The notes: a model not told the origin generated them from the sequence alone. DNA of 9,122 nt from DATCVR01 sp036566745 (GCA_036566745.1 DATCVR010000058.1:1-9122), one strand, 5' to 3'. Positions 1 to 6,639 are shown, numbered from the stretch's first letter. Program-made: numbers and translations.

Positions 1-159
1 ACCGCCATCTACTGCACCGGACCCGACAACCCCGGCGGACCCCACGCCGCCGCCACCTTCGGACTCACCTGGCCCACCGCCCGCCAACGCTGCTCCCGCG
101 CCATCCGCAAACTCACCACCGCCATCCACACCGACACCCACCACCTCGCCACCATCTAG
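1..159 (+). CDS. C-terminal end of an unidentified protein with a helix-turn-helix-like tail (5' truncated by window)
   Basis: Frame 1 is open from the first base to TAG at 157-159, giving the last 52 residues of a protein that begins before the window. The stretch from about residue 16 to 39 (AAATFGLTWPTARQRC followed by SRAIRKL) has the spacing of a sigma-region-4/LuxR-like helix-turn-helix: a short helix, a glycine turn, and a basic recognition helix ending in R-x-x-R-K-L. That resemblance is by eye only. Third codon positions are almost all C (long runs of ACC, CAC, GCC, CTC), more extreme than in the genes that follow, so this may be a gene of a different history. The family is not recognised. 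A DNA-binding role is an inference from the tail alone. Confidence 0.55.
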   Translation, partial: TAIYCTGPDNPGGPHAAATFGLTWPTARQRCSRAIRKLTTAIHTDTHHLATI

Positions 160-208
160 CCCAGGCCCGCCGGTTCGAGCAGTTGTTCCCGGACGGCGAA
201 CCGGGCAG

Positions 209-233
209 GGTGGGGTCGGGGCGAGATCCCACC
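209..233. terminator. Hairpin between the partial gene and the reductase gene
   Basis: GGTGGGGTC (209-217) pairs with GATCCCACC (225-233) with one G-T wobble around a 7-nt loop. A weaker pair, CCGGTTCG (170-177) with CGAACCGG (197-204), lies just before it. There is no T tract, as is common for GC-rich actinobacterial terminators. It could end transcription of the upstream gene. A role as a 5' leader structure of the next gene cannot be excluded. Confidence 0.3.
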
Positions 234-270
234 TGAGCCACCCCGTCCGACCCGAGTCGCAGGAGCCACG

Positions 271-837
271 GTGCGCGAACTGATCTTCCAGGAGTACGTG
301 ACGCTCGACGGCTACGCCGCCGGCCCGGACGACGACCTCGGCTTCTTCGACACGATCGCGGATCACCGCGAGTCCGAGGAGATGAACCTCGAACTCCTCG
401 AGAGCGTCGACACGATGCTGCTCGGTGCCACCACGTACCGCCTGTTCGCGGACTTCTGGCCCACCGCGACGGGCGAGGCGATCGCCCCGGTGCTGAACAG
501 CCTGACGAAGGTCGTCGTCTCCTCCACCCTCGACAGCGCGCCCTGGGGCGACTGGGAGCCCGCGACGGTGCTGTCGGGTGACGCCGTCGAGCTCGTCTCC
601 GACCTCAAGCGCCGCGAGGGCAGGAACATCATCCTGTGGGGCAGCATCACGTTGTCGCATGCGCTGCTGTCCGCGGGGCTGATCGACGAGGTACAGCTGC
701 GCGTCTGCCCGCTGGTCCTCGGCCAGGGCAAGCGACTGTTCCCCTCCGGAGGCGGCCCGCTCGGCCTGGAACTGATCGAGGCCAGGCCGTACGCGGCCGG
801 TGGCGCGCTGCTCCGCTACCGGCCCGCAGCCGGCTGA
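271..837 (+). CDS. Dihydrofolate reductase family protein (RibD C-terminal-like reductase)
   Basis: A 188-residue single-domain protein of the RibD-C/DHFR-like fold, a family of small NAD(P)H-dependent reductases, usually cytosolic, whose physiological substrates are mostly unknown. Visible family marks are QEYVTLDGYAAG (7-18, the usual SLDGYxA strand), LLGATTYRLFADFWP (50-64, the GxxTY nucleotide-binding turn), VVVSSTL (81-87), and the C-terminal block ILWGSITLSHALLSAGLIDE (121-140) followed by L-V-L-G-Q-G-K-R-L-F. The length is normal for the stand-alone family. GTG at 271 is chosen because AGGAG (261-265) sits 5 nt upstream. The last 22 bp overlap the end of the convergent PhzF-like gene. 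It is not a true FolA, and the family name does not give the substrate. Confidence 0.88.
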   Translation: MRELIFQEYVTLDGYAAGPDDDLGFFDTIADHRESEEMNLELLESVDTMLLGATTYRLFADFWPTATGEAIAPVLNSLTKVVVSSTLDSAPWGDWEPATVLSGDAVELVSDLKRREGRNIILWGSITLSHALLSAGLIDEVQLRVCPLVLGQGKRLFPSGGGPLGLELIEARPYAAGGALLRYRPAAG

Positions 838-1694
838 GGACCGACGCCCGACGAGTTCGGCAGCTCGACGGCGGTTCCGCTAACGGCGATGCCGCTGTTC
901 GGCGCGGCCGGGATCGTGACGGTGATCGTGCCGGGCCGGCCGAGGTCGTGGCCCTGGTGGACGGTGATCGTCGTGGGGACCGGCACCAGGCCGAGCTCGC
1001 GCAGGTAGCCGCCGAACGCCGCGGCCGCCGCGCCGGTGGCAGGGTCCTCGACCACGCCGCCTGGCGGGAAGGGGTTCCGGGCGTGGAAGACCGTGGGGGA
1101 CTCGCGCCACACGAGGTCGACCGTCGTCCAGTCGTGGATCCGCATGAGGTCGGTGAGTGCGGGCAGGTCGTAGTCGAGGTCGGACAGCCGGCTCCGGCTG
1201 GCGGCGGCGACGACCGGGTGCCACGCGCCGGCGTATGCGATGCGAGGCGGCAACCCGGGATCGAGGTCGCCGTCCTGCCACCGCAGCGCGGACAGCAGCT
1301 CGGCGCGGACGTCGTGGGGGAGTGGCGTCGAACGCGGTGCCACGCTCACCAGCGTGGCGGTGAGGGTGCCGTCGACCGCGTGGCTCGTGGTCACCGACAC
1401 CGGCCCGGCCTTGGTGCGGAGGTCCAGCGCACCCGCGCCGTGCCGCTGGGCGTGGGCCACGGCCATCGCGATGGTCGCGTGCCCGCAGAACGGCACCTCG
1501 GCGAGCGGACTGAAGTAGCGGACCTCGAGGCTGCCATCGCCCTGGGGCACGACGAACGCCGTCTCGGAGAAGCCCACGTCGGCGGCCGTCGCGAGCATCG
1601 CCGCATCGTCGACCCCGCTGGCGTCCAGCACCACCCCGGCCGGGTTGCCGCCCGCGGGATCGGCGCTGAAGGCGACGTATCGCAAGATCTCCAC
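816..1694 (-). CDS. PhzF family phenazine biosynthesis-like isomerase/epimerase
   Basis: A 292-residue member of the PhzF/diaminopimelate-epimerase-fold family. PhzF itself isomerises dihydro-hydroxyanthranilate, but most members lie outside phenazine clusters and have unknown small-molecule substrates. Visible motifs are GNPAGVVLD (16-24), SETAFV (43-48, carrying the catalytic glutamate position, E44 here), CGHATIAMA (70-78) and GGVVEDPATGAAAAAFGGYL (212-231), plus the closing GRPGTITV strand. Both duplicated halves are present and the length is normal. GTG at 1694 gives the usual short lead into the first strand. No convincing Shine-Dalgarno sequence precedes it, so translation may depend on the DUF5709 gene ending 21 bp upstream on the same strand. 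No phenazine genes are nearby, so the substrate is unknown. Confidence 0.9.
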   Translation of the reverse strand: MEILRYVAFSADPAGGNPAGVVLDASGVDDAAMLATAADVGFSETAFVVPQGDGSLEVRYFSPLAEVPFCGHATIAMAVAHAQRHGAGALDLRTKAGPVSVTTSHAVDGTLTATLVSVAPRSTPLPHDVRAELLSALRWQDGDLDPGLPPRIAYAGAWHPVVAAASRSRLSDLDYDLPALTDLMRIHDWTTVDLVWRESPTVFHARNPFPPGGVVEDPATGAAAAAFGGYLRELGLVPVPTTITVHQGHDLGRPGTITVTIPAAPNSGIAVSGTAVELPNSSGVGPQPAAGR

Positions 1695-1715
1695 CGGATG
1701 ACAGTAGAGCCGACG

Positions 1716-2168
1716 CTACTGGTCGTCCTGGTCGGGGGCGTCGTCGCCGAACTCGTCCTCGACCACGTGCACGGCGGCTTCCTCGGCACTCGCGCCCGCG
1801 CCGTCGATCCCGATGTCGTCGGCCACCAGGTCCGAGTCGACATCGGCATGGGCGCCTTCGTCCGGCGCGACGAGGCGGCCGGAGCGGGCCCCGCCCACCT
1901 CGCGACCCCCGACGTTCTCGTCGTCCTCGCCCGCGAACGGGTCGGGCTCCGGGTCCTCCTGGGCCAGCCGCTGGTCCAGGGTCTCGCCGCGGAGCGCCTC
2001 GTCGGCGGTGGAGCCGTAGCCCTCGCCCGTGGACCACCGCTCCGGCGGCGAATAGCCCTCGTCGAGGAGGTCGTCGACGCCGCGGTCGTTCAGGGTGTCC
2101 TCCGGCTGCAGCTGGTCCTCGTCGTCGACGCTGTAGCCGCCGTAGTCCTCGCCGTTGGTCTCCGTCAT
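1716..2168 (-). CDS. DUF5709 domain-containing acidic protein
   Basis: A 150-residue, strongly acidic, low-complexity hydrophilic protein without signal peptide or membrane segment. It resembles the actinobacterial DUF5709 family: the N-terminal part YSVDDEDQLQPEDTLNDRG is followed by DDLLDEGYSPPERWS (32-46), then ETLDQRLAQEDPEPDPF and an acidic tail ending DDAPDQDDQ. Function is unknown for the family. ATG at 2168 is chosen because AAGGTGGGG lies just upstream and homologues start with a similar short acidic segment. The open frame continues far upstream without supporting signals. The TAG stop is in the same frame as the PhzF-like gene, whose start follows 21 bp later, so the two genes are probably cotranscribed. 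The family call is by recognition, not by search. Confidence 0.8.
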   Translation of the reverse strand: MTETNGEDYGGYSVDDEDQLQPEDTLNDRGVDDLLDEGYSPPERWSTGEGYGSTADEALRGETLDQRLAQEDPEPDPFAGEDDENVGGREVGGARSGRLVAPDEGAHADVDSDLVADDIGIDGAGASAEEAAVHVVEDEFGDDAPDQDDQ

Positions 2169-2382
2169 GTCCCCACCTTGACCGCCGCAGGGACGTGAAC
2201 GCAATGCAGGCGCGGACCTGGCCTGGGGCCCGGCCACACCGCCCGCGTCGATCCTCCCGGGATTCTCGGCCGCGGACCGCCACGCGGCCCGTGTCACCAT
2301 GGTTGTCGCTCCCGAGGAGGGGCGGCCGTGCTGGTGGCGACCGCACGGGAGCGGACATCGATCGTGCGGTTGGAGACCACCC

Positions 2383-3756
2383 GTGACCAGCGCAGACCGG
2401 GCCTCGACCGGCGACGTGGTGCCGTTCCGCCTGGCCGTCCGGGCCTGGTTCGCGATCTCCCTGCAGACCTTCGGCGGCCCGGCCGGACAGATCGCGGTCA
2501 TGCAACATCACCTGGTCGACCAGCGCCGGTGGATCGGGCAGCGGCGGTTCCTCCACGCGCTGAACTACTGCATGCTCCTACCCGGTCCCGAAGCCCAGCA
2601 GCTGGCGATCTACGTCGGCTGGCTCCTCAACGGCATCCGTGGTGGGCTGGTCGCCGGCACGCTGTTCGTGCTTCCGGGCATGGTGGCGCTGCTCGCCCTG
2701 TCGGCCGTCTACGTCGGCTTCGGGGACACCACGGTCGTCACCGCGCTGTTCGCCGGGCTCGCACCCGCTGTCGTGGCCATCGTCGCCCAGGCGGTGTGGC
2801 GGGTGGGCCGTCGCGCCTTGACCAATCCCGTCCTGGTGGGGCTCGCGGTGGCCGCCTTCCTCGGGCTCGCGGCGTTCGGCTTGCCGTTCCCGCTGGTCAT
2901 CGCCGCTGCCGCGCTCGCGGGTCTGGCCCTGCATCGCTGGCGACCCCGCCTGATCGCCGCCAAGGCGCACACCGGCGGCTCCGACGGCGGGCCCGCGCCG
3001 CTGATCGCCGACGACGCGCTCCACCACGACACCCCCAGCGCGCGGCGCGCCGCCACCGTCCTCGGCATCGGGCTCGTCGCGTGGTTCGCACCTGTCGTCA
3101 TCGTGGCCGCGCTCACCGGCACCGGCAGCGTCTACACCCAACAGGGCCTGTTCTTCTCCGGCACGGCGGTGATCACCTTCGGCGGCGCCTACGCCGTCCT
3201 CGCCTATGTCGCGCAGCGTGCCGTCGAGGACTTCGGCTGGCTCACCGCGCCCGACATGGTCCGCGGCCTCGCCCTCGCCGAGAGCACCCCGGGACCGCTG
3301 ATCATGGTGGTGCAGTTCGTCGCGTTCCTCGGCGCCTACAACAACCCCGGCACCCTCGACCCCTGGGCCGCCGGGGTCCTCGGCTCGCTGCTGACCACCT
3401 GGGTCACGTTCGTCCCCTGCTTCCTGTTCATCCTCCTCGGCGCCCCCTACGTCGAGCGCCTGCGCGGCAACCACACCCTCACCGCGGCTCTCAACGGCAT
3501 CACCGCCGCTGTGGTCGGCGTCATCGCCAACCTCGGCCTGTACTTCGCCCTCCACACATTCTTCGACACCAGCCGTACCGTCACCGCCGGGCCGTTGCAC
3601 CTCGAACTGCCCGACCTCGCGAGCGTCCAGCCCGTTCCGATCGCGATCTCCGTGGTGGCCGCCGTCCTGCTGTTCTGGCGGCGATGGTCAGTGCTGCGGG
3701 TCCTCGGCGTCAGCGCGGCGCTCGGCCTCGTCGCCGGCCTGACCGGCATCGTCTGA
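2383..3756 (+). CDS. chrA: Chromate transporter ChrA, two-domain (long) form
   Basis: A 457-residue integral membrane protein of the CHR superfamily. Characterised members export chromate from the cytoplasm. Both homologous halves are present. The N-terminal half has AWFAISLQTFGGPAGQ (21-36) and LLPGPEAQQLA (65-75); the C-terminal half repeats these as AVITFGGAYAVLAYVAQ (262-278) and AESTPGPLIMVVQF (299-312). Each half is followed by several hydrophobic helices. A hydrophilic linker at about 190-222 joins the halves. GTG at 2383 is preferred over the in-frame ATG at 2299: GGAG (2372-2375) lies 7 nt before it, and the 28 extra residues are Trp/Arg/Pro-rich and unlike the family. The 214-bp region shared with the divergent DUF5709 gene presumably holds both promoters, but no clear boxes are visible. 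No chrB-type regulator is adjacent. Substrates other than chromate remain possible. Confidence 0.92.
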   Translation: MTSADRASTGDVVPFRLAVRAWFAISLQTFGGPAGQIAVMQHHLVDQRRWIGQRRFLHALNYCMLLPGPEAQQLAIYVGWLLNGIRGGLVAGTLFVLPGMVALLALSAVYVGFGDTTVVTALFAGLAPAVVAIVAQAVWRVGRRALTNPVLVGLAVAAFLGLAAFGLPFPLVIAAAALAGLALHRWRPRLIAAKAHTGGSDGGPAPLIADDALHHDTPSARRAATVLGIGLVAWFAPVVIVAALTGTGSVYTQQGLFFSGTAVITFGGAYAVLAYVAQRAVEDFGWLTAPDMVRGLALAESTPGPLIMVVQFVAFLGAYNNPGTLDPWAAGVLGSLLTTWVTFVPCFLFILLGAPYVERLRGNHTLTAALNGITAAVVGVIANLGLYFALHTFFDTSRTVTAGPLHLELPDLASVQPVPIAISVVAAVLLFWRRWSVLRVLGVSAALGLVAGLTGIV

Positions 3757-3766
3757 CCCGCGGGCA

Positions 3767-3787
3767 CCGGGCACCACGCTGGCCCGG
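3767..3787 (+). terminator. Possible terminator hairpin after chrA
   Basis: CCGGGC (3767-3772) pairs with GCCCGG (3782-3787) around a 9-nt loop, 10 bp after the chrA stop. No T tract follows. A -10-like TAGCGT lies at 3797-3802 just beyond, which suggests the downstream HIT-membrane gene may have its own promoter. No matching -35 is seen. Confidence 0.3.
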
Positions 3788-3846
3788 CCGACGCCGTAGC
3801 GTGACTGGCCACCGGCATGGCCGGACGCGAGAGGAGACGCGGGTCG

Positions 3847-4857
3847 ATGGCATGTGAACTGTGTGAGCTCGTCGAGGCGCTCGACGCGGACGGTGCGTTG
3901 GTGTCGGTGGGCCGGCACTGGACGGCCAATGTCCGGCAGGGCGGCGGGCGGCCGGCGATCGTGCTGCAGGTGCGGGCGCACCGTCACGGTCTGGAGTCGC
4001 TGGAACCCGCCGAGGCGGCGGAGCTGGGTGCCGCGGTCCAGCGGGTGGCGAGGCTGCTCGAAGGCGCTCCGGGCGTCGAGCGGGTGTACGCGCAGTCGTT
4101 CAACGAGACTCCCGGCCAGCACGTTCACGTGCACGTGACGCCGAGGTTCCGTGGCGAACGGGACCTCGGGCCGAACGCCCTCGTGGACGTCGTGCCGCCG
4201 GCCGACTTCGACGTCGCGGAGGTGGTGCGGCAGCTCGACGACGGTGCCGTGCACGGTGGGGTGCTCACCCGGCGGATCCGGCGTGGCCTGCGGTGGGTCA
4301 CCCGGGTCCCGATCGCCGGCAAGGACCGTCACCCGTACAGCTACCTGCGCCGCAACGTCGAGCGGACCCGGTTCAACCGCTGGCTGTCGCGGCACGCCGA
4401 CGCCGGTGAGCAGTACGTGATGGCCGCGCTGGTCGTCGAGGCCGTGGTGGTCGCCGGCATCGTCGGGCTGGCCGCGGCCGGAGCGACGGTGGCCGCCGGG
4501 GTGCTCGCGGTCATCTTGTTGCTGCGGGTGATCGATATCGCGTCGTCTCAGCTCGACATCCTTCTGATGGACGAGGAGAGCGCGTTGCAGGGGCACGGGC
4601 GGTCGTTGCTGCTGGCTCTTGCGAACCTGGCCGAGCTGGGTCTCGTCTCGGCGGGCGTGCTGGTGGCCCTGGGGCTGAGCTTCGACGACGCGGTGCTCGA
4701 AGGGGCGCGGGTGAGCACGCTCCAGAGCGAGCTGACGGTGGGCGTCGCCGGTTCGACGCCGCTCCTGGTCGCGACGATGTGCACCGCCCTACTGGTGGCG
4801 GTCGGCAGCATCGGCGTCGTCATCGCGAAGATCGGAGACACCTTCCACCGGAAGTGA
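3847..4857 (+). CDS. HIT (histidine triad) domain fused to a multi-pass, channel-like membrane domain
   Basis: A 336-residue protein in two parts. Residues 1-115 are a HIT domain: CELC (3-6) at the N-terminus, then FNETPGQHVHVHVTPRF (85-101), giving H92-x-H94-x-H96 followed by x-x-P-R, the nucleotide-binding and catalytic signature of HIT nucleotidyl hydrolases/transferases. A basic juxtamembrane segment (about 136-185) leads to hydrophobic helices at about 191-211, 213-229, 253-277 and 304-328. Between the last two lies DDAVLEGARVS then ELTVGVAGSTP (295-305), which sits where a two-helix K+ channel has its pore helix and TVGYG filter, here as TVGVAG. The HIT part is firm; the channel comparison is inference. 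ATG at 3847 is chosen over 3817 because AGGAG (3832-3836) fits it and HIT proteins commonly begin with a Cys-x-x-Cys close to the N-terminus. It may be cotranscribed with chrA. Confidence 0.85.
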   Translation: MACELCELVEALDADGALVSVGRHWTANVRQGGGRPAIVLQVRAHRHGLESLEPAEAAELGAAVQRVARLLEGAPGVERVYAQSFNETPGQHVHVHVTPRFRGERDLGPNALVDVVPPADFDVAEVVRQLDDGAVHGGVLTRRIRRGLRWVTRVPIAGKDRHPYSYLRRNVERTRFNRWLSRHADAGEQYVMAALVVEAVVVAGIVGLAAAGATVAAGVLAVILLLRVIDIASSQLDILLMDEESALQGHGRSLLLALANLAELGLVSAGVLVALGLSFDDAVLEGARVSTLQSELTVGVAGSTPLLVATMCTALLVAVGSIGVVIAKIGDTFHRK

Positions 4858-4866
4858 ATCCACGCT

Positions 4867-4891
4867 CCGAGACGCCGCGGTCACGGCTCGG
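4867..4891. terminator. Bidirectional terminator-like hairpin between convergent genes
   Basis: CCGAG (4867-4871) and CCG (4875-4877), separated by a 3-nt bulge, pair with CGG (4884-4886) and CTCGG (4887-4891) around loop CGGTCA. It lies between the converging ends of the HIT-membrane gene (stop 4857) and the ArsR gene (stop 4881), so it could terminate both. There is no U tract on either strand. Confidence 0.45.
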
Positions 4892-5459
4892 TAGGAAACG
4901 CGCGGGCGAAGGCGAGGACGGTGCGGCGATCGTCGGCGCCGTCATCGGGGATCTCGCGTCGCCGCCAGCGCAGCAGGAGTGCGTCCAGCTCCTGGCCGAA
5001 CTCGGTCAGTTCGTCGGGGGTCAGGCGCAACCAGACATGGCCCGAGAATGCGGCCTCGTCCCACGGCGCTTCGCCGTGCTCGACGAACGCGCGCGCCTTC
5101 TCGTGCTGTCGGGCCAGGAACGTGCCCTCGGCCGAGAGGGCAGCAGCCTCGCCGGCCGGCTGGTCGCGGAACTGAGCCGCCGACCAGCGCATTCCTCGGG
5201 TCACGAGCTTCCAGCGACGCTCGCGGCGGTCGACGGCTGCCTCGGGGGCAGGGCTCACCAGCCCGACGTTCTCGAGCGTCTTCAGGTGGTGGGACACGCT
5301 ACCGGTGGCCAGGCCGAGCGCCTGGGCCAGGGCCGTGGTCGATGAGGGGCCGTGGACGGCCAGCGCGTCCATCAGCCGGACGCGGTCCGGGTGGCCGAGC
5401 GCCGCAAGGGCCCGTACGTCGTCGAGTCGGCGCACGTCGCCGGGGGCTCCATCTCTCAC
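4881..5459 (-). CDS. ArsR/SmtB family transcriptional regulator with extended C-terminal domain
   Basis: About 192 residues. A winged helix-turn-helix occupies roughly residues 14-90 (LAALGHPDRVRLMDAL; recognition helix SVSHHLKTLENVGLV; then an Arg-rich wing RRERRWKLV). A ~100-residue C-terminal helical region (ending RRTVLAFARAFPTEP) is longer than in small metal sensors. The protein has no cysteine, so it is not a thiol-ligand metal sensor; a small-molecule or protein-level signal is more likely. The start is uncertain: GTG at 5459 is preferred, TTG at 5486 would lie inside the operator dyad, and GTG at 5435 is also possible, with GGAG upstream. It is transcribed divergently from the aldo/keto reductase and probably represses it, and perhaps itself, through the dyad at 5483-5510. 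Confidence 0.85.
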   Translation of the reverse strand: MRDGAPGDVRRLDDVRALAALGHPDRVRLMDALAVHGPSSTTALAQALGLATGSVSHHLKTLENVGLVSPAPEAAVDRRERRWKLVTRGMRWSAAQFRDQPAGEAAALSAEGTFLARQHEKARAFVEHGEAPWDEAAFSGHVWLRLTPDELTEFGQELDALLLRWRRREIPDDGADDRRTVLAFARAFPTEP

Positions 5460-5482
5460 CGGGTCAGCGTAACCCAAAGTCC

Positions 5483-5510
5483 GCAACAGAATTTGCGCAA
5501 ATCTGCTTGC
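5483..5510. promoter_or_regulatory. 28-bp inverted repeat, probable operator of the ArsR-family regulator
   Basis: The left half is GCAACAGAATTTGC and the inverted right half reads GCAAGCAGATTTGC. They agree at 10 of 14 positions, with a perfect 12-bp core ATTTGCGCAAAT at 5491-5502. A one-base shift would align the CAG/CTG arms as well. The AT-rich core stands out in GC-rich surroundings. ArsR-family dimers bind such dyads. It overlaps the -35 and most of the spacer of the reductase promoter, so binding would block transcription. It also lies just upstream of the chosen ArsR start. Confidence 0.7.
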
Positions 5511-5521
5511 GAATCTACGGT
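5493..5521 (+). promoter_or_regulatory. Candidate promoter of the aldo/keto reductase gene
   Basis: -35-like TTGCGC (5493-5498) and -10-like TACGGT (5516-5521) are separated by 17 bp. Transcription would begin near 5528, almost on the ATG of a short leader frame at 5529 and about 60 nt before the reductase start. The -35 lies in the dyad core, as expected for repression. Confidence 0.5.
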
Positions 5522-5528
5522 GGTCGTC

Positions 5529-5591
5529 ATGCTCTCGTCCGGAGGCCGAGCGTTCCGCCTCCCACCACGACTCGCCCAGGAGCCCGCATGA
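5529..5591 (+). CDS. Possible 20-codon leader ORF overlapping the reductase start
   Basis: ATG at 5529 opens a 20-codon frame ending with TGA at 5589-5591, so its stop overlaps the reductase ATG at 5588 (ATGA). The predicted transcription start is within a base or two of this ATG, which would make it leaderless, a common mode in Actinobacteria. The reductase Shine-Dalgarno AGGAG (5578-5582) lies inside it, so translation could be coupled. The peptide is basic and has no cysteine. It may be only a chance frame. Confidence 0.25.
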   Translation: MLSSGGRAFRLPPRLAQEPA

Positions 5592-6628
5592 TCACCGACT
5601 ACCGTCCGCTCGGGCGCACCGGCATCGAGGTGTCGCCCTTCGCCCTGGGAACGATGATGTTCGGGTCTGTCGGCAACCCCGACCACGACGACTGCGCCCG
5701 CATCGTCCACGCGGCCCTGGACCACGGCATCAACCTCATCGACACGGCCGACATGTACTCGACGGGCGAGTCGGAGATCATCGTCGGAAAGGCCCTGCGA
5801 GGGCGCCGCGACGACGTCGTCCTCGCCACCAAGGGGCACTTCCCCCTCGCCGACGGCCCCAATCGCGGCGGCAACTCGCGCCGGCACCTCATCCGCGCCG
5901 TCGATGCCAGCCTCGACCGCCTCGACACCGATTACATCGACCTCTACCAAGTCCACCGGCCCGACTGGAACACCGACCTCGAAGAGACCCTCGGCGTCCT
6001 GACGGACCTCGTCACCGCGGGCAAGATCCGCACCTTCGGCTGCTCGACCTATCCGGCCCACGAGATCGTCGAGGCCTACCACCTCGCCGAGCAGCGCGGG
6101 TTGAGGAAGTTCCGCACCGAACAGCCGCCGTACAACCTCCTCGCCCGCGGCGTCGAGCGTGACGTCCTGCCGGTGGCGGAGCGGCTCGGCATGGGGGTGC
6201 TGACGTGGAGTCCTCTCGCCTTCGGGTTCCTCACCGGCCGGTATCGCCAGGGTGCCGCCGGCGTACCCGACCAGGGGCGCGCCGCGCTGCGGCCCGAGTG
6301 GTTCGATCCCCGCGATCCGGTGACGGCTCGGAAGCTGGAGGTCGTCGAGCGTCTCGTCGAGATCGCCGACGACCTCGGCACCACGCTGCCGGCGCTCGCC
6401 GTTGCCTTCCCGCTGGCGCACCGCGCGGTCAGCGCCGTGATCCTCGGGCCGCGGACGCTGGAGCAGCTGACCTCGCTGCTCGATGGCCTCGAGGGTGGAC
6501 TCGACGACGAGACGCTGGATCGAATCGACAAGCTCGTGCCGCCCGGCACCGACGTTTACGCACCCAACCAAGCCGCCGAAGTGCCGTGGCTGCGCGACGC
6601 CCGGCTACGACGGAGGTCGTCCGGCTGA
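5588..6628 (+). CDS. Aldo/keto reductase
   Basis: A 346-residue NADPH-dependent oxidoreductase of the aldo/keto reductase superfamily, a cytosolic TIM barrel that reduces aldehydes and ketones. The catalytic tetrad can be placed: D52 and Y57 in LIDTADMYSTGESE (50-63), K82 in LATKGHF, and H123 in LYQVHRPD. Other family marks are YRPLGRTGIEVSPFALGTMMFG (5-26), GKIRTFGCSTY (145-155), the EQPPYNLL strand, and WSPLAFGFLTG (207-217). The coenzyme-binding end is seen as VSAVILGPRTLEQL (281-294). ATG at 5588 follows AGGAG (5578-5582) at 5 nt. The physiological substrate is unknown. The divergent ArsR gene and the shared operator suggest it is induced by the compound it detoxifies. Its last codons form half of the terminator at 6609-6639. 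Confidence 0.92.
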   Translation: MITDYRPLGRTGIEVSPFALGTMMFGSVGNPDHDDCARIVHAALDHGINLIDTADMYSTGESEIIVGKALRGRRDDVVLATKGHFPLADGPNRGGNSRRHLIRAVDASLDRLDTDYIDLYQVHRPDWNTDLEETLGVLTDLVTAGKIRTFGCSTYPAHEIVEAYHLAEQRGLRKFRTEQPPYNLLARGVERDVLPVAERLGMGVLTWSPLAFGFLTGRYRQGAAGVPDQGRAALRPEWFDPRDPVTARKLEVVERLVEIADDLGTTLPALAVAFPLAHRAVSAVILGPRTLEQLTSLLDGLEGGLDDETLDRIDKLVPPGTDVYAPNQAAEVPWLRDARLRRRSSG

Positions 6629-6639
6629 CGACCGCCGTC
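6609..6639. terminator. Strong bidirectional terminator hairpin between aldo/keto reductase and MerR gene
   Basis: GACGGAGGTCGTC (6609-6621) pairs with GACGACCGCCGTC (6627-6639) at 12 of 13 positions (one A-G mismatch) around the 5-nt loop CGGCT. The left arm is the last codons of the reductase, and the right arm fills the 11-bp gap before the MerR stop at 6640. Being symmetric, it can serve both convergent transcripts. There is no T tract. Confidence 0.65.

Noticed and set aside
636..2198. Long plus-strand open frame (520 codons) across the PhzF-like and DUF5709 genes
   Set aside because: It is a GC-driven shadow: Arg/Gly/Val-rich with no domain, opposite two well-recognised minus-strand genes.
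2299..2382. N-terminal extension of ChrA to the ATG at 2299
   Set aside because: The extra 28 residues are Trp/Arg/Pro-rich and unlike ChrA; GGAG sits at the right distance before GTG 2383.
880..2556. 558-codon minus-strand open frame
   Set aside because: Arg/Pro-rich translation in a different frame from the recognised PhzF and DUF5709 proteins; typical antisense or frame-shadow artefact.
4979..5587. N-terminal extension of the aldo/keto reductase frame back to 4979
   Set aside because: The upstream part overlaps the whole ArsR gene, is low-complexity, and ATG 5588 has its own AGGAG and begins with the family's usual first strand.
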